Source: Typha latifolia | Taxonomy: Eukaryota > Streptophyta > Magnoliopsida > Poales > Typhaceae | Assembly: GCA_019914945.1 (NCBI GenBank) | Contig: CM034110.1 | Span: forward strand, 1,245,001 to 1,309,000 | DNA length: 64,000 nucleotides | Direction of reading: 5' to 3' | Shown: positions 1 through 12,443 of the stretch, piece by piece | Numbering within the stretch: position 1 is the first letter of the stretch | Layout of the letters: each line of letters starts with the position of its first letter | The notes under the pieces: model-generated | The model's input: the letters and a program-made list of their open reading frames with translations, nothing else | What the model was told of the DNA's origin: nothing | The model's database searches: none | Made by a program: the position numbers and the translations under genes

Positions 1-989
1 TGCTCTGAGCTTGTGACATGATGTGTATCGAGTTTGGGGCCGTGTACCGTAGTCCAGCATGGTGAATGATATTCACAGTTGAGACGGATGATTGTGATAG
101 TGAGAGATATGTGGATTATATCTGGCTCTAACATATACGATTATCTAGTGGTTGGCATGCATCATGTATCATCATTGATTTGACTAGTATTATTGAATTA
201 TAATTGATATACATGATATGTTGTTATATTCGGTGATGTTATATGGTAATTTCATCATGTGACATATTTTTGGTTGAGGAGATAATATGTTCATTCATGA
301 GAATTGATTTCATTCATATATATGTCATTGATGATACATATATACATGTTCATACATGGCATCATACTGCTTTCTGATTCATATTATCCAGTACATGATT
401 ACTTTTTATTTGGCATCACTGATTCAGGGTAGGGTCTATTCACCGAGCCTTTTGCTAATGACTTTTTTTTTCTAACCCCCACAGATAATATGGTACGTGA
501 TACCGACTCGAGATATTCCGATGAGATATTTTAGAAAGATGAGGTGATCTATAGACGCGATATCGTATAGAAGATAGTTTAATCAGATATTGAGTTGTAC
601 TATTATTTTATATTTATACTTCATTGTATAGACGATAATTGGTATAATACAGGTCAGACTATAGTGTACTCTGATATCAGTTGTTTAGTTGTACGTTAAT
701 AGTTTGTTGTGGCCTGTGTGGGTCCTACTAGATTAACTAGTAGTCTAGTGTATATTATTGTGGACTTGGATATTCACATGTTAACAGGTTTATTTGGTTG
801 CTATTATGTTTTATTTGGTGTTGGATTATGTGAGCATGGATATGTTAGCAAGTAGTATTTGATGATGTCATGATTGTATGGGCACAGGAGAGTATTTGTG
901 TACGGACCCCGCTCGACCTGTCGCGTGCGCCGCGCGTACCGTGTGGGCGCGTGGGCGTACATGTGCCCATGTCGGGCGGGGGCGTTACA
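1..989 (+). mobile_element. LTR-A copy 1, right end
   Basis: This stretch matches 63135-64000 in the same orientation, with roughly nine of ten bases identical by eye over the first 120. It ends in GCGTTACA at 989, the same kind of terminus as the LTR at 26389. The left part of the repeat lies outside the window. LTRs of the form TGTAAC...GTTACA with a 2-3 kb length are common in plant Ty3/gypsy elements of the Del/Tekay type; that lineage is an inference because no coding region of this family is present. It appears to have inserted in the hAT transposon that follows. Confidence 0.75.
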
Positions 990-3829
990 ATTAAAATAAA
1001 AATAAATTAGCAAATGTAAAAAAAATAAATAGTTAACCAAATGAGTAAATAGAAATATTTTTATAATTAAACAAATAGTTACACCAAAATTAGGAGGATT
1101 TTTTTTTTGCATCACTATAGAATGAGCACGTCCCAACTAGGTTGGCACCTACCTACTTATCTATCATTTGCATAATCTAGCCATTAATTGTAAAAAATAA
1201 AATAAAATTACATTAGTCATTGAAATTTAAAAACTCAAATTCTATATTTTCTATTACAAAATGATCGTCCATTTGTGATCTAGATTTGACAGCATACCAA
1301 TCTTGTAGGCATATCGGCGCTTTAATTGTTTCTTTTCCTAAACATGATCTACGTTGATCAATCAAAAACCCACTTGTACTAAAAAGATATTTTGAAGGTA
1401 CAGTAGACAAATGAATGGTTAATATATTATAGGCTATAGGAGCAACAATTGAAAATCTCGTCTCATTTGCCTTTCACCATACTAAATTATCTATTTCATT
1501 CTCACTTACAAAATGATTGTACTATGCATGAAGCTCAGTGATTCCCCCCGACATTGATGAAGTTCTCCTCATTTTAAGTTGGGCAAGCAATGACTTCTTA
1601 GTACTACCACTTTCAGGAGGAATAACAGAAGATGAAGGCGTAGAGGAAGAAGTACCATATATAATAGAATAATCATTAAAAAATCTTTTAAAATAACTTT
1701 TAATAGTTACATTACGAGAAACATAGTCATCTTGTTTATCTTCATATAAACCATTAAAAATATCAAAAAGGCCAATATGAGGTTCTAATAAAATGCCAAA
1801 ACCAATAAGTAAAGGAAAATGTTCAAAATTTTAGTTTCCATTTTTTGTAAAATATTTATATAAAGTCCAATCATTTTTAAAAGCAATAAAAGTTGAACAG
1901 TATTAACAAGTTGCATACCAACAATATTAAAACAATAAAATGTTTTTAATTTTTTTTAATTTTTTCTATATTTCCTATTTTAAATCAGTAGGTCATTCTA
2001 GTTCATTATTAATATCTAAAGAAAAACATAAGAAATTATAGCTTTTTAATATTGAAGTACTAATTCTAGCATTTCATAAGTAGAGTTCCATCTATGTTGT
2101 ACATCAAATTGAGATTTTTTAGCTTTTAATCCACACATTTTATACATATTTGCAAATGTTCTAGCTCTTTTATTATTCTCTAATTTTATGAATTAGCCCA
2201 ACAATTTCTTTTAGACCACTTTGCACAATTAAATTTATAATATGACACATGCATCTATTATGTAATAATTCACTATTACAAAGTAAAGGAAGAAAACATC
2301 GAAGATTAGAAATTGTGGAATCATTATTAGATGCATTATCAAGAGTAAGAGAAAAAGCCTTATTTTGAATATTATAACTTGTTAACTCTTGAATAATAGT
2401 ACGAGAAAAATATTCACCAGTATGACTCTCGTCAAGCTTTTAAAAAGAAATTATTCATTTTTATATTTTCCAATTATCATCAATAAAATATGTGGTTATA
2501 CACATAAAAGACCAACGTTGGCATGAAGTCCAAATATCACTAGTAAAAGAAATTCTAGATTTTAATTTTAAGTCCAAATATCACTAAAAAAAGAAATTCT
2601 AGATTTTAATTTTTCAAAATCTAAAATTAATTTTTCTTTTTCTTCAGTAAAATATTTTAAAACATCTCTTCTAATTGTATGACGAGAAATTCTTTTAAAA
2701 GCCGGATTAAAATCTTTGTAAACAACTTTCAAGTTTCGGATCATCACCCATAGCAAAAGGTTTATTTCTACGAATAATATATTTACCTATTTCTTTACGA
2801 GCATTTTCATAATTCCATTGAAAATTAGAAATATTTTCGGAAGCACCTTGATTAAGCAACATTTGACCAATATCAAGTTGATCTTTTTTATGCTTGTCTT
2901 TAATATGCCTCATTAAGTGAGCAGTGCCATTTTTAGTTAATGCAGAAAAATTATGATTACATTGAAGATATTTAGCTCTACAATCTATAACATTACTTTG
3001 GTCATCTTTCGTTTCAATCCTTTTGAAATACTTTCAAACTTCGGACTTTAATAGCTTAAAACTTCCTGATGATAAAGCCGAAGTTAGAGTTTCCAAATCA
3101 GGTTGAGGTTGAGATGCGGGTGTATGATTAATTGAATCTCCGCCCTCCAATTGCGATTTTATATGATCATCAAAGGAATCCATATTGGAGAGAATTTGCT
3201 AATTTGATGACTAAAAATCTTGAAACCTTTAATTTGGAAAGAACTTGAGAGATTAGAGAATTTGAGAATGTGTGATGAATTTAGAAAATTTATCATCTAT
3301 TTATAAGCATGGAAAAAGTTAAAATTACTAAAATACCCCTATAAAATAGTTGTTTATTTCTATTAAAAAAGTAAAATGGTAAAAAAAAGTGGAGGTCCTA
3401 TTTTTCTAATTTTCAGAATATTTTTTACCATTACATATTTATTTTTAGATATTTCTATTCTTCTCTGTTTAAAAAAAGTATATTAAAAAATTTAAATAGT
3501 ACATGGGCTGATATGCGATGGGAGAGGGACAAGTGGGGTAAAAAAATTTAAACAGTACTTGTACTTGTGCTAAATTGTGATGGGAGAGATAGGCTAAAAA
3601 AATTATAAAATGGTACAGTGTATAAAATTTCCCACTGTAGCGGGCGGGCCGAATGGGCGGCCTTAATGGGCGGCCTTTCGAGCTGGGCCAAATGGGTGGC
3701 TTTCTGGCCCGTGCCGTCCGTTGGTAGTTCGAGCTTGGGCCGGGCCGGACCCAAATCGGGTCCAAGCCGGGCTTAGCCCGGTCCAAACCGGGCGGGGCAC
3801 GGGCGGGCTAGGCCCGATGATCACGTCTA
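990..3829 (-). mobile_element. hAT transposon, truncated at its 3' side
   Basis: A degenerate hAT transposase lies on the minus strand. Its promoter-side terminus is rich in GGGCC/GGCCC subterminal motifs (3640-3815), typical of plant Ac-like hAT elements. Reading the minus strand, the terminus is TAGACGTGATCATCGGGCC starting at 3829. The next 8 bases outward, 3830-3837, would be the target duplication. The opposite terminus is not seen before 990, where LTR-A copy 1 begins, so it probably lies beyond that LTR outside the window. Confidence 0.65.
1213..3183 (-). pseudogene. hAT (Ac/RICESLEEPER-like) transposase, degenerate
   Basis: The reading begins with ATG at 3183-3181 (MDSFDDHIKSQLEGGD) and is interrupted by stops and frameshifts. 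A BED-type zinc-finger region is suggested around 2900-3010, ending in an HLMRHIKDKHKK-like stretch. A middle segment at 2568-2756 carries the hAT-typical FNPAFKRISRHTIRRD and ISFFSDIWT. The C-terminal dimerisation domain is clear at 1213-1410 (STSGFLIDQRRSCL, then ICLQDW). The protein would normally cut and paste the element; here no frame is long enough to be active. Family assignment rests on these three blocks in the right order on one strand. Confidence 0.75.
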
Positions 3830-4930
3830 CATGAGGATCAATTAAGCTCGGCTTCTAAATAAGTCAGGCTTCATTGAGTTTGATTTAAGTCAAACTTGAT
3901 TTAGATTTGAGTTAGACATGATTTAAAATAGCCTTGAATCTACTTATCGAGTGGCTCAAAATGTACTAAAAAATATGCTCAAAATAAATCTAATCAATTT
4001 AAGCTCGATATTTTGGCTCAGGTTCAAATATAATACGATAAAATAATTGTAATAGGAGTAAACTAATTTATCAAAAATGCCCCCAACTTGTTCACCTATT
4101 GCAGATTGGCATCCATCTTGTGGAAGATGAGGGATCATTCATCTGTTAACCTTAATCTCTAGAATAATAGTATGATAGCCTCTAGCTTAACAAGAGAGTT
4201 GGCTTCTTGAAAAGTGGAAAGCACATTCTTTAATAGTTGTTATCATCTAGCAAATTTAGAAGTATCGAAATAATGTATTTTACTAATAAGATGGAAAAGC
4301 ATAAAAAGATTTGGACTCGTGCTCTCACCCTCACTATTAAATATGTTGAGAAACTTCTATGTTGAACATATATAGAGTTACTTTCCTCTTAGTTTCTCCT
4401 TTTTCTTGACAAAGAAAAGGTCTATCTTAATTCTTGATATATCTTTTTTTGTCTATTTATACTGAATAATATGATACTTATATATCAACTACCTCCATGA
4501 GATCATTCATAGAATGTTTTTGTCTAACTCTAATTAGTTTTGTCAAGCATCTAGATTTGTGTAGGAATCTTTTATTGTCTCTTTGTGTGATAATGTGATA
4601 ATGATGGTAAGTGATAGTTGTCCAAGATGGCAATAGATGAGTGATGCTAAAGCCAACTATAGTAGAACCATAAATAATGGGTGTACGTGAGATGAGGGTT
4701 TTTTTTACTATTTTTGTCTTTGCATTCAAACTTTTTCGTCCGTTGTTGCCTACTAGTTGTCCATAACATTTGCTACTCATGCAATAGCACTTTGAAGTAT
4801 ATAGACTACTTGCTATTAAGTTGTAATTTTGCTAGGGTTGTTTGGTTCATTAACTATCTCAGCCTCAAACCAAACTAGTTCCCATAAAAAGTCTTAGATT
4901 GTTAGATAATTTTCAGCCTTGATGATCGTA
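3830..4930 (+). repeat. Left arm of the inverted-repeat element
   Basis: This arm pairs in inverted orientation with 6180-7657. The outermost 35-40 bases expected from the other arm are absent, replaced by the hAT terminus. Confidence 0.65.
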
Positions 4931-6179
4931 TGCACAATAAATATTTCTAAAACTTTACTTGTATTATCTAATAGCAACTAAATCAAAAAAAAAAATTTAA
5001 CTATCATGTTCCTAGTAAACTAAACATCATAAAAAGCAAAATGGATCTTGTATCTTAAGATCAAAAAGAGTTAATGGGAGGAGAAAACTCATAGATTCAC
5101 CTTCTTCTTCTCAATAGCTTCTTTACTGTTAATCTTGTAGGGTAAAAATGACAATTGAAATATCATCGAGCTCAATCGAGAAAAAAAAGATAAAACAAAT
5201 TGAAAGGTATTTATTAGACATCAGAAAAAGACCTTGTAGAAATTAAGAAAAACTGTAAAAAGACACACGTAATATGGGATTGGGGGGAAGAGATTTCTTC
5301 AGCGAGTAGGAGGACAAAGAGGCGATAATGAAAGAACAAATAGCCAAGTGTCTTAGCATTGTGGCCATCACTATGAAGCAGTTTGAGAATAACTCAAGTC
5401 ATATTTATATTCCCTTTACACAACTATGAAAAAAAATGCTTTGTGTAATGCGTTATATGTTTTTTCTTTATAAATTACACTTTAATCTTGTGGTTTGGCT
5501 CAATTGTACGAAACATGTATAACTTAAGCACTTACCCTCTTTGGTAGGACTAAAGTGCAACTATTAATCTCTTGTTGTCACAATTCTCATGCATAACAAA
5601 CTCAGTAAGAGCATGAGTTACAAAATTGTTGCTTTTGTTGGTGTACAAAACATTGATCTTAGGGTTAATAGTAATACAATCTAAATATGCATTGATAATA
5701 CTAGAGATAGTAATTAACATGTCCTCTTATATCATTAACTGAATTGATGACGTCGAGACAATTGCTAAAAATCTAAAAACACAAGTTGTTAGACAAAAGG
5801 TGAGTTCTTACAATCTTGAAAGGAGAGCAAAAGCTTCCCCCTATCAAGGCATTGCCACAATATTGTAAAAAAAATATTTTACAGAAGCAAAATTGTGAGG
5901 GGTACATGATCAAATAGATGCCCACTTCACTCACGATTGAGCTTTCTAGGAGGCATCAATCCAACAGATATAATCACTAATGGAGCTAGGGGTGAGGAGA
6001 GTGGAATGCTGCGAAAGAGGGATGATTATAAATGATAGGGCTAAGATTAATGTGCAACCAGTTTCAGTTCTACAAGGAGATACAACCATTCTTGTTTGTG
6101 AATCTAGTTATTTGTAGCATTCTATATTGCCAAGAGGTTGGAGAAAGCATATGCAAGTTGATCAACTAAAAGACAAAGA

Positions 6180-7657
6180 GTACAACATGCTGATCCACGT
6201 TTCCAAATTTGATGGGAGCTAGTTTGATTTGAGGTTGAGATAGTTAACAAACTTAACAACCATAATAAAGCTACAACCTAATAGCAAGTGGTCCACATAC
6301 TCTAAAGAACTATTACACGAGAGACAAATGTTATGAACATCTAGTGGGGGAATAGTGGAGAAGATTTTAAATAGAAAGACTTTTGTAATGCATCTCAATG
6401 AAAAAGTTTGAATGCGGGAAACATAAAATAGTTAAAAAAAATCCCCATGACACCTACACCTATTATTTATAATTCTACCTTAGTTGGCTAGCCAATTAGC
6501 AACATGATTGACCTTTTTATAAATGTGAAAAATTTAATAATTTTAAAAATTATGAGTGAGAATAATAATATCATCAAAATAATAGAGTTAATGGATTATG
6601 AAGCTTAACTAGTCTTATTGATAATGTTGATCAAAAGAAGCAAATCAGATTTAATCTATGCATTTGAAATCTTTTCATCTTTGAAGCACACATCACTACA
6701 TCTTTAGCAGTTAAGATAGAACTATATTTGCCACATTGTACCCTTACAAAGTAAGGGGCATTATCAGCCTATTAGATTATAAAATCCGCTTCCCCAACCT
6801 AACTCTAGTTCTTAAATGATGTCAGTCTTAATTTTAAACTATCCAAAAGGTGGTGATTCCCACCAAATGGGAAGGTTAGAGGAGTTGGGTTTCATGTGTT
6901 CTACGTAGATATATCAACATATTCAATAGTGAGGGTGAGAGCACGAGTCCAAATTTTTTCAGCCTTGTTTGATTTGAGGCTAAGCCTTGAACTTAATTAA
7001 TTAGTCTAATTTGTTAGTCTTGATTTTTTTTGGAGAGTAAACTTAATTTAATATAAAAAAGATAAAAATATATTTGGTTACTGAACTAGTTTAGGAGTCC
7101 CTAAACTAGCTCAAGAGAGATTCCTAAACTCAAAACAAACAAAGCCTTCATGTTTTTCCCTCTTGTCATTAAAACATATATTATTTCTCTACTTCTAAAT
7201 TTGTCAGATGATAACAACCATTAGAGCATGTAACCATGCTTTCTACTTTTTAGGAAGCCAGCTCCCTTGTTAAGTTAGAGGCTATCACCCTATTGTTCTA
7301 GAGACTGACATTAATCGATGAACAACCTCTCACAAAATTTCACAAGATGGATGCCAACCTACAATAGGAGAACGAGTTGAAGGTATTTTCTGTATATTAT
7401 TTCACTCCTATTATAACCATTTCATCGTATTATATTTGAGTCTAAGCCAAAGTATTAAGCTTAAATTGAATAGATTCATTTCGAGAATATATTTGGGTAT
7501 ATTTTGAGCCACTCAATAAAGAGAATCAAACATAATTCAAATCTAAATTAAGTTTGACTTAAATCAAGCTTGATTAAACCTGACTTATCTAGGAGCTGAG
7601 CTTGATTGACTCTCATGGAGCCAAGCTCGAGTCAGCTTGATTAGTTTGACAGCCCTA
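6180..7657 (-). repeat. Right arm of the inverted-repeat element
   Basis: Inverted counterpart of 3830-4930. It is longer mainly because of the small insertion at 6961-7146 and the complete outer end. The end sequence, ...GACAGCCCTA at 7657, has a relative at 51787. Confidence 0.65.
6961..7146. mobile_element. MITE of 186 bp inside the right arm
   Basis: It begins AGCCTTGTTTGATTTGAG and ends with the near-complement CTCAAAACAAACAAAGCC. It is flanked by TTC on both sides (6958-6960 and 7147-7149), a possible 3-bp target duplication. It is absent from the corresponding point of the left arm (about 4310), where the neighbouring sequence is continuous. That empty-site comparison is the strongest evidence. 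Confidence 0.6.
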
Positions 7658-9481
7658 ATATCATTCATACATCGAACTCTAATGCCTACTATAATATAGA
7701 TTTGGTTACGCTCACTATCCGAACTCGATTCAATAAGAGCCCAACCGAATTGCATTTGTCCCTATTCCTTATACCTTCCTAGTTAGGAAGAGCCCTATTT
7801 ACATGCAAACGCAAAAGATCCCTTAAGACGATGTTCTCCCAATTGTTGGCTAATTATGAAATGTAAACCCTCTATTTTCACCATTTTTTTTTCTATTTTT
7901 CATCTCCAATTAGGTTTTATACAAGTCTAATAAATTATCGAGAATCTTTTTATATTCTCTTTATTTCCTCTTTTTATGGTTAATATTGGCCTAGATGTGA
8001 GATTAATAGTTTAAAATTATGAATTTTATCTCAAATTGAGTTTCTCACTTTTGTGCTATAATCTATTATCAATGATCTATTACTTGATCGTAATATCTAT
8101 TTGCAGTACTTACGATCAACTAGTTGAGTCGTATTCACAAGAACTACGATTTATTGATAGAAATTGTTTAGTTTTCTTGATACATGGTTTGATCATTCTA
8201 TATCTTAGAAATTAAAGATGTTCAAAAGTTTTATTGTTTTATTTTTTTTCTTACAATTTAACTACGAACTATTATAGAGGGAGCTTAAAATTAGATTGGG
8301 ATGGCTGATGTAGGATTATTCAATAAAGGGAATAGTTTTGGTTACATTATATACAATTGTGATATGCACACTTGTGATAATTCTTATTATGTTGTTATAT
8401 ATCAATAAATGAGTGATTTGTTATGGATAAAGAAGACAAATCATTCCCAATTAGAATTAGTTTTTTGTGTAATTATTAGCTTTAGGGTTTTGAAAAACCT
8501 CTAAGACATTGATATTTTGATATAAGTGAATCGAAACGGATATACATTAGCTATTTGCTGAAATAACAAAGGAGATGATTCAATGTCATCCGTCTATTGA
8601 TTTGTTCTCCTAACTTTTCACTAACCTATGATTCTTTTTTGAAATGAAATAACCTTCCTTTGAAGATAGTCAACAAGTTCTTCGAAAAAAGAAGTCAAAT
8701 TGTTCATCGATTAACCTGAACACTAAATGTCTCCCTGTGCTATGCAAGTTCTTTGGCTCTAGCGTTATTTAACTTCACCACTATACTAGCTTTGTAGGTT
8801 ATAGTGCACTCTAGTCACGTAGACGACATAGGTCGTTGCTACCTTTCTTTTTCTAAATGATGTGATGGTCTTTAGTGGCCTTGGAGGTTGTTGATATATA
8901 TCATATATGCTTTGTAAGGGGAGAATTGACTCCTAGTACAACTCATAAAAAGCCTGGATCTTAAGATTAAAAATAAATAACTAAATTAGAGGTTCATCAT
9001 GTAAGAAAAGATAAACTCACTAATAAATGATATCAAGAATACCTCATAATATGATGCCTTTACACTTAACACCATAATCATTTTATTGCAAAATATCACC
9101 AGTTTTGAAACATTCTCAGTATAAACTCAAGGACAAGCTTTAGGAAATGGAACTAAATAAATGCTAATAGATAATATTAAGTCCCTAATATTCGGGTTTG
9201 GTGACTAATACATGAGGTGCTATACTAGTATATCTTATTACTGATTAAAGGTATATTTAAAAGGGAATTAGTACTTTATGTATTTTTAAATATATTTAGT
9301 ATGTGTTGAAAGAAGTCAAATTATGTTAACTCAAGTCATAAGGCCATGGTTGAAAAGTTAGAAGTTGTTTTGGCATTGAAAATTTTGTATTTTAAGATTG
9401 TTGGTAAATAATTTCTTTATATTTCAAACCTTAGATCTATCTAAGGTAGATTTGGTCGATTATATAATGTGCACAATTTAG
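7658..9481. other. Intergenic, nothing recognised
   Basis: AT-rich sequence with no long frame, no protein similarity that I can recognise and no clear repeat with the rest of the window. Confidence 0.5.
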
Positions 9482-9700
9482 TGTAACACCCGGTTAATAG
9501 GGTTACATCAAATTTCTATTTCTTTTTAAAAGAAAATTTTGTTTCGAGAGCTTTGATATTAGAATTTTTTAATACTTCTTTCTTAGTTTTTATACTATGA
9601 GGTAGAGTGCACACATGATAGCTCTCTTCCCCCTTCCCCTCTATTTAGTGCACAGTTAGAATAAGAAATAATGAAGTGCTCTATATAAAGGCCATGTTAT
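9482..9700 (+). repeat. Possible LTR 5' end with TATA box
   Basis: TGTAACACCCGGTTAATAGG at 9482 is a typical plant LTR start, and CTATATAAAGGCC about 200 bp downstream resembles a core promoter. I could not find a matching LTR end or a second copy in the window, so this may be a solo or truncated LTR, or chance. Confidence 0.3.
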
Positions 9701-10839
9701 AATCATGTAAGTTTTGTGGTTAAGAAGTTTTAATTTTGTTAATTTTTATGCAATGTAATATGGTTCTTTGGCTTCCTTTTTATCATAAAAGGCACACTTT
9801 TAATTTTGACTTTTTACAGATTGATATGTGATTTCCCACATATCAACAATAAGAGTAAATCTTGAGGTAATCTATCTCTCTAATATAGCTAGATCATTGT
9901 CCAACATGGTGCTCAAGAGTCTCGTCAGGTCATCTTGCTCATCCATATTAATGGTAAGACTTATAACACTATTTATGCACAATGATAGTTTTCACTCTGT
10001 CAGTTGATGAGTAAAGCTTGTTCTTCAGAATTTTTAGTTCTTTTCATATTAGACATATTTTTGCACTGACATGCATTTGACAGCTAATCCTCTTGATAGT
10101 ATAATATAGGATTGTTCATCTACTTGACTAGTTAAGCATGAACCAACAGGTTTGTAGGCCTTTTAGAAGGCGAGAAAAAGAAAGTCCTCAACAAAGAAGA
10201 AGTTGACATGACAGTTTTTAAGAATCTATCATACAGACAATGCCAAATCAAGGTTGTACTCCACCTAAGGGAAAATTTTGTATTGTGTTGAGAACCTTAA
10301 GGAACTTGTTTTCAGATTTATCTTCTACCTTGGGTTTCTTTTTCATTATTATAATTTTAGAAAGATTATAAGAGAATAGTAGTATAAATGTGTGTATAAT
10401 ATATGTTAGATTTTATTTGTGCTTCTATAATTAATAAATTATATTTTAAAATATAATTTTATTCATGTAATGTGTCTAGATTTTATCTATGAGCGTATGC
10501 ACAAGTTATAATAAGTTATGAGATGTTTGATAAAAATATTAAACTAAAAGATTAATTTTAAAGTCAAAGTATTTAAAATAATTTTATAATCATTATTGAA
10601 GTGCTTATATGGTGTCATGATGATTGGATAAGTATAAAAAATTATCCAAGGGCACAAGACTAACAACTTTGCATCCAACTATCTACTTTGTCACTCGAAG
10701 AGCATTTGAACATACTTTTAGGTTGTTCAAACACACCCTTCAATCGTTTATAATGCGTTTACACATACAAAAATGTATATTTGGGCATTCGCAACGTGTA
10801 CACACTTCAAGTGATTGTATTTGAATGCACTCGGGCTGC

Positions 10840-11577
10840 ATTCAAACACTCCTATATAATTTTCAACTTCTGGAGTTACGTGAGATCTGATTTGACTTAG
10901 ATCTAACTTTATCTTTAAAATGTATTTATCTTATCTTTAGGAGAATTAGTGGAGAATTCTTAAAGAGATATTTATCTTATCTCTAAGAAACATATAAAAG
11001 GGTTTAATTAACCCTATGAGTTAGTGTCATTAAGTATTAATTTGAAAATCATCTTTTTGAAAGTCATCTACTATTAATTGAGATATCATCTTTTGGAGGT
11101 GATTAGAAATTAATTCTCTACTTTAGATGGAACATACTAAATCATTTTTATCTCAATGCATTCACATCAAATTTAGAAAAACTATGTTTTGAGAGTTACT
11201 AAGACAGAATGATTAACCTTGAGGGTCACTGAAGTTTGAAAACCTATCACGAAAAGTAGTGTGTCACAGGGTCTAGCGAGCAAAGTTGGTACAAATTGAG
11301 TTGTGAGAATCGGTAGGTGATTTGTAAGATTCTTGCTAATTGCTACAAGTTTTAGTGATTAATTTTGATTCGAGTTTGAGTCCGTAGTTTTTTACCCGAT
11401 TTAGAATTTTTCAAGTAAAAAGTTATGTTTGTGATTGTCTTTTTCACATTTTATTTTTTATATATTATTATCGATAGCATGTGATAGATCCTATCGCCTA
11501 GGATATTTATTATACTATTCAATTAGTATCATAGCATACCTAAATATTTACATAAATTTTATTGTTTATTCAATTAA
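10840..11577 (+). repeat. Probable 3' part of a Copia-type LTR with promoter
   Basis: A TATA box (TATAAAAG at 10993-11000) is followed by about 500 bp resembling the transcribed part of plant Copia LTRs. The phrase GAGTTTGAGTCCGTAGTTTTT near 11370 and the T-rich 3' end are typical of those LTRs from memory. It ends just before a primer-binding site and a gag remnant. The LTR start was not located. Confidence 0.45.
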
Positions 11578-11589
11578 TATTAGAGTAGG
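11524..11589 (+). other. Degenerate tRNA-Met primer-binding sites
   Basis: Two close sequences resemble the initiator-Met primer site TGGTATCAGAGC: TAGTATCATAGC at 11524-11535 (2 mismatches) and TAATATTAGAGT at 11578-11589 (4 mismatches, all transitions). Both follow ATTCA, as an LTR end would. The second sits where gag leader sequence begins and its mismatches fit methylation decay; I cannot decide which was used. Confidence 0.45.
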
Positions 11590-11657
11590 CTCTCTTAGCT
11601 TAGAGAGAGATCTTTTGGAGATAGATATTTTGAGAGGAAGATATTAATAAATCTCTC

Positions 11658-12443
11658 ATGTTAAATCGATCCAAAAATTTATATTGGAAAGTTAGGATGC
11701 ATGATTTTTTAGAGTTTGATGAAGGTAATGATATTGATCCTAAGTTAATGAGATTTTTTATGAAAACGATTAAGAAATTTTGTAAAAATTCTAAACATAA
11801 CTCAAGAAAAAAGGTTAGAAGCAATTATCAAAGGGGAGTGGTTCAATGTTATGAATGCCAATGTTACGATCGTATCGCTCAAGTGTGCTAAAATCATAAA
11901 AATAAGAGCAAGACTATGCAAACCTCTTGGAACAATACTAATAAATATAAGAATAATGGTTTAGAATCTGATCAAGGAAATTATTGCTTTTACTGTTTCC
12001 TTGTTATCTTCTAACAATTCTTATGAGAATTTAAGCACACCTGAGGAGGACGATGAGAATGATAACATAGACATCCAAAAGGCATATCATAAGTTGTACC
12101 AGGAGACATGTAAATTGAAGAAAAAAATTCATCAAAGACTCCTGACAAACTAAAGCACTTAGAACTAAAAAAGAAAAATTACAAGTTCAATTGAATAAAG
12201 CCTTTGGAGCTTAATTATCTTCTTGAAAAGTCTAAACTGGAAACAGAAAGACTTACTAAAGAAGCTATATTTTTAAAAGAAAAAACTAAATTGGATGAGA
12301 TCGCACAAATTACTAAAAAACGGAAGTATGGTAAAACTAATATAATTTTTATTTCTACATGCACTCAAGAAGTGTTTGATCTTCTTGAATACTTATTTTT
12401 CTTAGAAGTATTTGATGATAATTTACTAAATGAATGGACATAA
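11658..12443 (+). pseudogene. Retroelement gag remnant with CCHC knuckle (Copia-type)
   Basis: Frame fragments encode a basic gag-like segment at 11658-11891. It ends in QCYECQCYDRIAQVC, a zinc knuckle (CX2CX4HX4C) with its histidine changed, followed by a stop. Downstream pieces at 12000-12440 give an acidic stretch (STPEEDDEND) and a helical charged stretch (LEKSKLETERLTKEA). This order is that of UBN2-type gag proteins of plant Copia elements. No protease, integrase or reverse transcriptase follows, so the element is truncated or too decayed to recognise. Confidence 0.55.

Larger units (their letters stand above)
3830..7657. mobile_element. Long inverted-repeat (foldback or long-TIR) element
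   Basis: The left part reads as the reverse complement of the right part over more than 1 kb. Examples: the block with CTCGTGCTCTCACCCTCACT near 4318 against its complement near 6930; the block AACTATCTCAGCCTC near 4850 against its complement near 6235; and AAGTCAGGCTTCATTGAG near 3861 against 7570-7590. The right terminus, read inward, is TAGGGCTGTCAAACTAATC from 7657. The matching left terminus is missing because the hAT element inserted at 3830. The 1.2-kb centre (4930-6180) has no recognisable coding sequence. Long-TIR Mutator-like elements and foldback elements both look like this; I cannot tell which. Confidence 0.7.

Noticed and set aside
4478..4780. 100-aa minus-strand frame in the left arm of the inverted-repeat element
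   Set aside because: The other arm carries the same sequence with the frame broken, and no domain was recognised.
10660..10860. Further LTR-B copy
   Set aside because: It shares only short TTTGAA/TTCAAA-type motifs; the LTR-B ends and unique blocks are absent.
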